The notes below the pieces were generated by a model. The model did not search any database. It was not told the origin of the DNA and was given only the letters and a program-made list of their open reading frames with translations. Shown here in pieces: positions 11,765-21,633 of a DNA stretch of 64,000 nt. The stretch spans positions 4,678,501 through 4,742,500 of the forward strand of contig CATNEN010000011.1 of the NCBI GenBank assembly GCA_950097015.1, given 5' to 3'. The translations under genes were made by a program, and so were the position numbers. Every line of letters starts with the position of its first letter. Within the stretch, counting starts at the first letter, position 1. This DNA comes from Macrostomum hystrix. Taxonomy: Eukaryota > Platyhelminthes > Macrostomidae.

Positions 11765-13330
11765 GCAGTGGGTAGAGGGTGTCTACTATCTGGTAGAGGG
11801 TGTCTACAATCTGGTAGAGGGTGTCTACTATCTGGTAGAGGGTGTCTACTATCTGGTAGAGGGTGTCTGTTATCTGGTAGAAGGTGTATACTATCTGGTA
11901 GAGGGTGTCTACTATCTGGTAGAGGGTGTCTACTATCTGGTAGAGGGTGTCTACAATCTGGTAGATGGTGTCTACTATCTAGTAGAGGGTGTCTACTTTC
12001 TGGTAGAGGGTGTCTACTATCTGGTAGAGGGTGTCAACTATCTGGTAGAGGGTGTCTACTATCTGGTAGAGGGTGTCTACTATCTGGTAGAGGGTGTCTG
12101 TTATCTGGTAGAAGGTGTCTACTATCTGGTAGAGGGTGTCTACTATCTGGTAGAGGGTGTCTACTATCTGGTAGAGGGTGTCTACTATCTGGTAGAGGGT
12201 GTCTACAATCTGGTAGATGGTGTCTACTATCTAGTAGAGGGTGTCTACTTTCTGGTAGAGGGTGTCTACTATCTGGTAGAGGGTGTCAACTATCTGGTAG
12301 AGGGTGTCTACTATCTGGTAGAGGGTGTCTACTATCTGGTAGAGGGTGTCTACTATCTGGTTGAGGGTGTCTACTATCTGGTTGGGGGTGTCTACTATCT
12401 AGTAGAGGGTGTATTTTATCTGGTAGAAGGTGTCCATTATCTGGTAGAAGGTGTCTACTATCTGGTAGAGGGTGTCAACTATCTGGTAGAGGGTGTCTAC
12501 TATCTAGTAGAGGGTGTCTACTTTCTGGTAGAGGGTGTCTACTATCTGGTAGAGGGTGTCTACTATCTGGTAGAGGGTGTCTACTATCTGGTAGAGGGTG
12601 TCTACAATCTGGTAGATGGTGTCTACTATCTAGTAGAGGGTGTCTACTTTCTGGTAGAGGGTGTCTACTATCTGGTTGGGGGTGTCTGTTATCTGGTAGA
12701 AGGTGTCTACTATCTGGTAGATGGTGTCTACTATCTGGTAGAGGGTGTCTACTATCTGGTAGAGGGTGTCAACTATCTGGTAGAGGGTGTCTACTATCTG
12801 GTAGAAGGTGTCTACTATCTGGTAGAAGGTGTCTACTATCTGGTAGAGGGTGTCTACTATCTGGTAGATGGTGTCTACTATCTAGTAGAGGGTGTCTACT
12901 ATCTGGTAGAGGGTGTCTACTATCTGGTAGAGGGTGTCTACAATCTGGTAGATGGTGTCTACTATCTAGTAGAGGGTGTCTACTTTCTGGTAGAGGGCGT
13001 CTACTATCTGGTAGAGGGTGTCTACTATCTGGTTGGGGGTGTCTGTTATCTGGTAGAAGGTGTCTACTATCTGGTAGATGGTGTCTACTATCTAATTGGG
13101 GGTGTCTACTATCTAGTAGAGGGTGTATTTTATCTGGTAGAAGGTGTCTACTATCTGGTAGAGTGTCTGTTATCTGGTAGAAGGTGTCCATTATCTGGTA
13201 GAGGGTGTCTACTATCTGGTAGAGGGTGTCTACTATCTGGTAGAGGGTGCCTACTTTCTGGTAGAGGGTGTCTACTTTCTGGTAGAGGGTGTCTACTTTC
13301 TGGTAGAGGGTGTCTACTATCTGTTATATG
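11765..13330. repeat. 1.57 kb minisatellite, 21 bp unit, just upstream of acid phosphatase start
   Basis: About 75 copies of a 21 bp unit (GTAGAGGGTGTCTACTATCTG) with blocks of variants repeated over hundreds of bases. It starts about 40 bp upstream of the first ATG of the complete acid phosphatase gene. The plus-strand 625-codon ORF with heptads VEGVYYL is a consequence of the 21 bp period and starts inside the antisense of the phosphatase exon. Confidence 0.93.
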
Positions 13331-13379
13331 TTGTAAAATAAATAAGATGTATTTCTCAACATACAGAAAGCTATAACAA

Positions 13380-14005
13380 ACAGATTTTTATTACTAAATC
13401 AAAAGTAATAAAGATTTACAGAAAAGGGAATTTTTTGACGGATTATGTACAGCACAGTTTTAAACTCAGTTCATAAGTAGCTATTTTACAATGAATTGTA
13501 ATAAAAAAGTTACACACTAGAGAAGCTAACAGAAGTGAATAAGTTAGTCAAAATTTTACCAGCCTTGAAATACATGAGCATAGCATCAGCTGTTAAACAA
13601 AGAAAACAAATGATAAACGGCAAAAAATACAAAAATTAATTATTAAGTATACAAACGTTAAAAAAAGTTGTGCACTTTCAAAATCATTATGAAACTAATT
13701 ATTAGTTTAAATAAACAAACAGTTAGTAAATTATTGGCTATATTGAAAGCACCAGGGAGAGAATTAATAACAGTGAAAGTAAATAGTTCACTATACATAA
13801 CAGAATATTATATAGTAAGACAATAGCAAAACAATTTTATGATTTTATGACAAGCAGTCATGGATGCAATTCATTTATAGGTCAATAATATTCTTAGTAG
13901 GTAAGCTGTGTGAGTTATTAAAGCCAATTAACACTATAATATTATTACTGTATAGTTATTCTTTCTTAGTCAAACCTATCAATCAAACGCATATAAATCA
14001 CCTCT
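13380..14005. other. AT-rich spacer
   Basis: AT-rich sequence between two minisatellites. I see no ORF, element or motif in it. Confidence 0.5.
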
Positions 14006-14009
14006 GGAT

Positions 14010-14635
14010 CAAAATACCAATCCACTATATCTAAATCCCAATCCACTGTATCTAAATCCCAATCCACTATATCTAAATCCCAATCCAATGTATCTGAATC
14101 CCAATCCACTGTATCTAAATCCTAATCCACTGTATCTGAATCCCAATCCACTGTATCTAAATCCTAATCCACTGAATCTGAATCCCAATCCACTGTATCT
14201 AAATCCTAATCCACTGTATCTAAATCCCAATCCAATGTATCTAAATCCCAATCCAATGTATTTAAATCCCAATCCACTGTATCTGAATCCCAATCCAATG
14301 TATCTAAATCCCAATCCACTGTATCTAAATCCCAATCCACTGTATCTGAATCCCAATCCACTGTATCTGAATCCCAATCCACTGTATCTGAATCCCAATC
14401 CGCTGTATCTAAATCCCGATCCGCTGTATCCAAATCCCAGTCCATTGTATCTAAATCCCAATCCACTGTATCTGAATCCCAATCCACTGTATCTAAATCC
14501 CAATCCACTGTATCTGAATCCCAATCCACTGTATCTGAATCCCAATCCACTGTATCTGAATCCCAATCCGCTGTATCTAAATCCCGATCCGCTGTATCCA
14601 AATCCCAGTCCATTGTATCTAAATCCCAATCAACC
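14010..14635. repeat. 21 bp minisatellite
   Basis: About 30 copies of TCTAAATCCCAATCCACTGTA. A block ending with the variants CCGATCCGCTGTATCC occurs twice about 165 bp apart. Both strands are open because of the 21 bp period. Confidence 0.9.
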
Positions 14636-14639
14636 GTAT

Positions 14640-15115
14640 GAAAATTATAATATGAAACAAAAAATGCTTATTATTACACAAATAAACTGTAGAAAACAAG
14701 AATATTTCGAAATGATCGTTTACAGTTGAATATTATCAAAAAGTTTTGGCGATCAAAGACTTTCAAATAAATACAATATTAATTAGAGAATAATTTTTAA
14801 CAGGAAGCAGTTGCTACATTACTTAATAAGATGGATTCTTTAGAAAATAACAAAGATAACAAGACAAGACAAACCCAACAAGGCTAAGATAACAAAAACC
14901 ATCAAATATAATAAAATCAAATAATCATCGAATAAAGAAAGCTAAACAAAAACATGTTGAAAAACATAGAACAACAGAAATATAAAAAGCTTAATAAACG
15001 CACAACAAAGTGCAAACAAAATACCTTTCTTAATAATATGGTTGCGTCATATAATTAGGGTAGGGAGCTCGCTTAGGCCAGTGTAAACTCAGTGCGACGG
15101 GGCTGGGGTTAATAA
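14640..15115. other. AT-rich spacer
   Basis: A-rich non-coding DNA with no recognisable feature. Confidence 0.45.
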
Positions 15116-15119
15116 TTAA

Positions 15120-15470
15120 CTTAGGCAAGAGTACATAGGTAACAGGAATGGGGTTGGCAGCTCAGGCCGTTGACAATGGGGACAGCAAGGAGGAATGGGT
15201 TGGCTGCATAGGACAATGTACATTGGGGTATGAAGGAGGAATGGGGTTGCTGCATAGGACAATGTACTTTGGGGTATGAAGGAGGAATGGGGTTGCCTGC
15301 ATAGGACAATGTACATTGGAGTATGAAGGAGGAATGGGGTTGGCAGCTTAGACCAATGTACATTCGGGTATGAAGGAGGAATAAGTTGCTGCATAGGAAT
15401 GTACATTGGAGTATGAAGGAGGAATGGGGTTGGCAGCTTAGACCAATGTACATTTAGGGTAGCAAGGATT
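15120..15470. repeat. imperfect ~55 bp tandem repeat
   Basis: Six or so copies of a unit containing GTATGAAGGAGGAATGGGGT and GACAATGTACATT, with variable spacing. The minus-strand ORFs here are repeat artefacts. Confidence 0.75.
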
Positions 15471-15474
15471 AAGG

Positions 15475-16165
15475 TTAATTAGCGCTCATGTACAAGGAGT
15501 TGATATGGGTTTTAGTTAGAAGTTGAGGCAAGTGTACATTCGGGTAGCAGTAAGGTGGGATCAGAATCAAAATGAAAAAATAATCAAAAAAGTAATGATT
15601 TAAATCGAAACAATGTAAATTACTCAAAAGATGTCAGTGGAGACAAAATGTTCTATTATTCTACTATTATTCTGCTTAAAATTGAAAAGTCTTTTTCATA
15701 GAATGCGTCGCAATCAAAATTTGTGCGGTAATGATATAATGGTCAATAAATAGGGTGCATTTGTTCTTCTCCAAAATCAATAATCAAAAATGACTTCCAT
15801 CGTCTACTTAAAGTAGTCGAAAGTGGAGATCCAGAAAGTCAACAAGAGACAAAGAAATATATAGAAAAAACAATGTTAATTAAACAAGAAACATAAGCTG
15901 TTGTTCCTTGCTATTTTTTAAACTGGAAACACCACGGGGATATTTCAAATAGCCACATTTTTCTTTTTTTCTGTATCTCCCATAAAGGGAGGAAATTTGT
16001 AATTCAGATTATAGAATTTCACGAAATTCGGTCATTCGCATTGAGATTTATCATAAACTAGGCAGTGGGTGTTTAAGATACCTCCCTGGTATTTCCCCGG
16101 GGGCAAATTGTGTGGTTTCTCTACTGTTACAAGGAAACGAAAACAAAAAGTCGAGCATCAGCTGG
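15475..16165. other. spacer downstream of amine oxidase gene
   Basis: AT-rich. The segment near 16063-16105 is a diverged inverted match to 18650-18672 (GGGGTATTTTAGATACCCAC), suggesting an old dispersed repeat. No gene is seen. Confidence 0.4.
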
Positions 16166-16169
16166 TACT

Positions 16170-16935
16170 TTAGCTAGTGTCAACTGATACAACTCCCCGC
16201 CTACGCTTCATTGGATGCTGAGGCTCCTGAGGCGGCAGCCTGCCAATCAGGTAGTCCACAATGCGCCTGTCCGGGGGCACAAACCTGTCCAAGCCGCACA
16301 GGCGGAGAATATCGCTGGCTCGATGGACACCGGACCAGAACGCGCCGTGGGTGCATTGGTAGGCTTCGCTAAGTGACACGGTGGCTTCGCCGGCGAATAA
16401 TAGACGCGGCGGACAGCCAGTTGAAGGCGCCGGCAGCGGGCTGGCATAGACGGTCCTGTCTGACTCGCTGCAGCCCAATTCGCCAGAAGTGTAAGATCCC
16501 AGAGTCCAGGGATCCTCAGACCAGCGAGTCACCAGACTGTAGATCTGAGCGAGGGTGCGGGTAGATAAAAAATGACGACTCGAACCACTTTGAACAGATG
16601 TACAGCCGCAACTAATTCACATACAAAGGTTGTGTACAGCTGACCAGTCCATGGACAGAGGAGACGGCCACATCCGCCATAATTTTCTACCCAAGCTTGG
16701 GTGAACTTAAGCAATGACTAATTTATTGTCTAGATCAAAGACAATTTTTTTATTCCTGGCTAAGAATAGAACTACAAGACCGCTGTGCCAGAATCTCTAA
16801 ATCATTGCCAATTGACTGGAAACCTCTATGCGGATGTGTGCAGTAGTAGGTAATGATTGTTGATAGTACAAAGTGCGTTTTAAGACAAAATATAAGCTGT
16901 GACCACAAAGTTACCAAGATACAAAAAAGGCAATA

Positions 16936-16974
<39 letters not shown>

Positions 16975-19900
16975 GGCAGACAGACAGGCAGACAGACAGA
17001 CAGACAGACAGCTCGGAGCTCACAGGCTGCTGAGCCCCAGCTGTCGCGGGGTACATCCGGTGCAGTGCGTCAACAATGACTCCAACAATCTGGTGATCGG
17101 AGAGGCTGGCAGTTCGCATTCCGCAGCCGCCAAACAGGTGAGCCATGAGAACGCCAGTCTTGCCGTAGAGGTGCAAATTGAGCAGGTGCACTCTGGGATC
17201 TGGGCACTCCAGATGCGGCGCATCCAAATCCCAGAAAGGCCGGGCAAATCTGAGCACTACTTTGTCGTGCGTTTCAGCTCCAACTTTCGGTATGCCAAGA
17301 CGATCAAGGGCCTTGTTTTTGGGAAAGGATTAAGATGTAATTTAATCTATAGAATGGGATCTATAGAATACATATAGATTTAAATCTAGAGAGTTTGGGA
17401 TCTAGAGAGTTTGGGATCTATAGAGAGTTTGGGATCTATAGAGAGTTTGGGATCTAGAGTTTGGGATCTATAGAGTTTGGGATCTATAGAGTTTGGGATC
17501 TATAGAGTTTGGGATCTATAGAGAGTTTGGGATCTATAGAGAGTTTGGGATCTATAGAGTTTGGGATAAATAGAGTTTAGGATCTATAGAGAGTTTGGGA
17601 TCTATAGAGAGTTTGGGATCTATAGAGAGTTTGGGATCTATAGAGTTTAGGATCTATAGAGAGTTTGGGATCTATAGAGAGTTTGGGATCTATAGAGTTT
17701 GGGATCTATAGAGATTTTTGGGATCTATAGAGAGTTTGGGATCTATAGAGTTTAGGAACTATAGAGAGTTTGGGATCTATAGAGAGTTTGGGATCTATAG
17801 AGTTTGGGATCAATAGAGTTTAGGGTCTATAGAGAGTTTGGGATCTATAGAGAGTTTGGGATCAGAGAAGTTTGGGATCAGAGAAGTTTGGGATCTATAG
17901 AGAGTTTGGGATCTATAGAGTTTGGGATCTATAGAGATTTTTGGGATCTATAGAGAGTTTGGGATCTATAGAGTTTGGGATCTATAGAGAGTTTGGGATC
18001 TATAGAGTTTGGGATCTATAGAGATTTTTGGGATCTATAGAGAGTTTGGGATCTATAGAGTTTAGGATCTATAGAGAGTTTGGGATCTATAGAGAGTTTG
18101 GGATCTATAGAGTTTGGGATCTATAGAGTTTGGGATCTATAGAGAGTTTGGGATCAGAGAAGTTTGGGATCAGAGAAGTTTGGGATCAGAGAAATTTAGG
18201 ATCAGAGAAGTATAGGATTCGGAAAAAATAGGAAGTGCATTAAGCGACAAGTTTAGAAATCTGTGCATTTCTAGAATTTGGGAAGTTAAAAGTTCCTTTT
18301 AGGTAGAATTTATTGGGACCAACAATTAATTTAAACAGGCAAATACCTGCTGCTTTGCCCGTGGCAGCTGTGGAGTGAAGGTGACACTGCTGGAATCGTG
18401 CAAGCATTTCAACACACCCGCAGGCAAGGTAATCAAACAGCAGTGCTTGGCTTTGAATACTCGACCGTCTGAGCAGCGCACGGCCACTTGGTGACCCTCC
18501 GTCCAGTCTATGGCCTTAACCGGACTGGACAATCGAATGTCCAAATCTTTGGCTAAGAAGTCGGTGATTGCGGAGAAACCGCTGACCTGGAAGAAGCGGG
18601 TTTTTGGAGGATCAACAAAATATTTTGAGTAGAAACACCGCGCTAGCACCGGGGTATTTTAGATACCCACTGTCTACTTCACGATAGCTACCAAACTAAA
18701 TGACCGGTTTTTGTGAAAGTCCACCATGTTAATAAAACTTTCCACCCCTTTCCGATGAACTAATCGATTTATATATTGGTTCAATAATATTAAAATATTG
18801 ACGGCAAACAAGGCACAGTGACAGTGTGCACTATCACACGATCATGTGCCTGACGATGAGAAACTCAGGGCAGATGTACACAGCTGTGTGAGCATGTGCC
18901 TGCATACGGTATCTGTGTGCGTGTGTGCTCAGGAGTCAGCGGAAGATGCTAAATCTAGTGCGACTAAATGATGTGCTATTGTAATCAGAATTTCGTAATC
19001 AGAAAATTTTTTGCCAATATTGGTCACAAGACGCCCCGACGAGAATCAACCTCTCTGGACATCAGCCTCGCTACCCTCGACATCTTTATGTACTGTGAGT
19101 GGGAGACCCTTGTCACGCTGGGCTCGGACCACCTGCCCATTCTGCTTACTATCAGCACCGTGGAGTCCCCAGCGCCAGCTACTCAACGCTCCTTTGTCAA
19201 CTTCAAGAAGGCAAATTCGGAGAAATTCACTACTGAATGTGAAGACCTGTTTGAGAAGCTTCCTGCTCCCAGGCATCCTCATCCTGGAGAGAAAGTCTTC
19301 AGGCAAGCTGTCCTTCAAGCAGCTAAACACCACATCCCAGCCGGAAAAATTCAACATTTTCGCCCTCACTTCCCACCGGAAGCCGACGCCCTCTGCAAGC
19401 AAAAAGACCTCATTCGCACGGACAACCCGCAGTCGGAAGCTATCGCCATCATTCAAGACGAAATCAACCAGATCTGCTCCAACTTCCGCCGGGCGAACTG
19501 GAGGGAAAAGCTTTCAAGAGCAGTTCAGCATCAAACACTAGGTCTCTGAACTGTGGCGTACCATCAAGAACCTCAGCGGTAAAGGCAACAAAGAAAACTC
19601 CACTGGCATCCTTTTTGACGAGCTTCCCTTAACTGATCCCAAAAGCATTGCTAAGGACTTCAACAGGCAGATCTTTGACCAAATTCATCCGGCCACCCCG
19701 GACGATAGACGCCTCAAAAGGGACATCAGGCTTTCCCCCACAAATGGCTTCCTGCTAACGTCCAAAGACGCCACGTCGGCTATCAAAAGCTCTTCGCCAT
19801 CCAAAGCCACTGGACCGGATGGCCTTTCCCCCATCGTCCTGAAGCATCTTGGACCAAGGGGAATTGCCTTCCTCTGTTGCCTTTTCAACCTGAGCCTCAC

Positions 19901-21588
19901 CACCAGTATCGTTCCTAGCACCTGGACATCTGCCAAGGTAGTGCCTCTTCTCAAAGCGGACAAAGATGCTACCTGCAGCTCCTCCTACAGGCCTATCTCC
20001 ATCCTTTCTCCAGCCGCCAAATTGCTGGAAAAGTGCCTGCTGTCCACCTTTCAGAGCGCACTCCTGCTTCCCACCTGGCAGCATGGCTTCCGCGCCGGAC
20101 ACTCCACCGCCACCGCCCTTACCTGCCTCACCAGCTCCATCAGCAACGGCCTTAATCAACCTAAACCTGCTGAGAGGACTCTGCTCGTCGCACTTGATCT
20201 GCAAAAAGCGTTTGATAAAGTTAATCACGCCAAGCTCCTCCGGATGCTCTTTAACTCCAGCCTTCCGAAATGCCTCACCAGGTGGCTCAGTGCGTACCTG
20301 TGCGTCGGAGCACGAGAGACCTCTTCCGCGGCTCGCTCTCCTCGGCCAGGCGTCTCAGAGCGGGCGTGCCTCAGGGAGGGGTTCTGTCCCCGCTCCTCTT
20401 TGCCTTCTACTTGAGTGACATCCCGGCCCCACCTGCCCAGATCCAGCTGACTCAATATGCTGACGACCTCACCGTCTGCACGAGAGGCCCCATTGTCGCC
20501 AACCTGGCCACTGTCATCCAACCGTACCTGGACCAGCTGTGTGACTACCTCGATGAACTCGAAGAAGGACCTCGCGCTGTGGCCGACAAAGTCCTCCGCT
20601 ACTCTCTTCACGAGCTCCAACCATGAGTTCAATGCAGCTCCGACGGTCTTTCTCTGTGGAACTCCTGTTCCTACGGTTTGCAACCCTAAGCTGCTTGGAG
20701 TCCTTTTCGACCCACTCCTTAAATTTCACCTGCACGCCAAGGCAATCACCAGCCGCATCAAATGCAACAACAACATCCTGAAAGCGCTGTCCAGAAGCAC
20801 CTGGGGACAAAATAAAGAGACCCTGCTTGTCACCTACAAAGCTATCTCCAGGGCCAAGTCAACTACTGCGCTCCTGTATGGGCGCCCTACCTTAGCCCCT
20901 CCAGCTGGTCGCTGATCCAGACTGCGCAGAACACAGCGCTTAGAATCATCACCGGGTGCCACAGCTGCTCGGGCATCGATCATCTTCATGACGAATGTAT
21001 GATCCTGCCGGTGTCCCTGCACTCTGAACTTCTGGCAGCGCAGTTCTGGGTGCAAGCGCTTCATCCGTGCCAACCATGTCATCATCTGTCGCTCGTCCCG
21101 GCCCCGCGGCGGCAACTTCCCTCGTCGCTCACCAACTGCGCTATCAACTTCCTCAACGCGCATCAGCCGCTTCTCCGTCCCTCCCCCGGTCCGCTCACCA
21201 CCCGCCAGGTTTCCACCGCCCTCCACACCGCTTGCGTGCAGAAACGCCTGCTAGACCGGCAACCAAATCGGGTCCTCGGCGCGCTACCGCCTGTGATCGA
21301 CGCTTCCGAGACGCAGTTGCCGCGCTTTGCCCGGGCCACGCTAGCCCAACTCCGGTCGGGTTTCCGCATTCACCTGGCCAATTATAAGCACCGCCTCGAC
21401 CAGGAGTCGCCTGCCACCTGCCCGCGTTGCCACGGCGAGGAAGAGTCGGTCACGCATCTGTTCGCCTGCCCGGCTCGTCCCACCTCGCTCGTCCCGCGGG
21501 ATCTCTGGTCCCAGCCCAAGACCTCTGGGACTTCTTCGCCGAGCTTTTCCCAGGAGCAGGTACTGGCCCTGGCCCGCCGAGCCCAGGT

Positions 21589-21633
<45 letters not shown>

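Noticed and set aside
11499-13376. 625-codon ORF of VEGVYYL heptads
   Set aside because: Starts in the antisense of a phosphatase exon and consists of a 21 bp minisatellite; no start context, signal or splice evidence.
14009-14729. Overlapping long ORFs on both strands (YLNPNPL / GLGFRYS repeats)
   Set aside because: A 21 bp array open on both strands; nothing distinguishes a coding frame.
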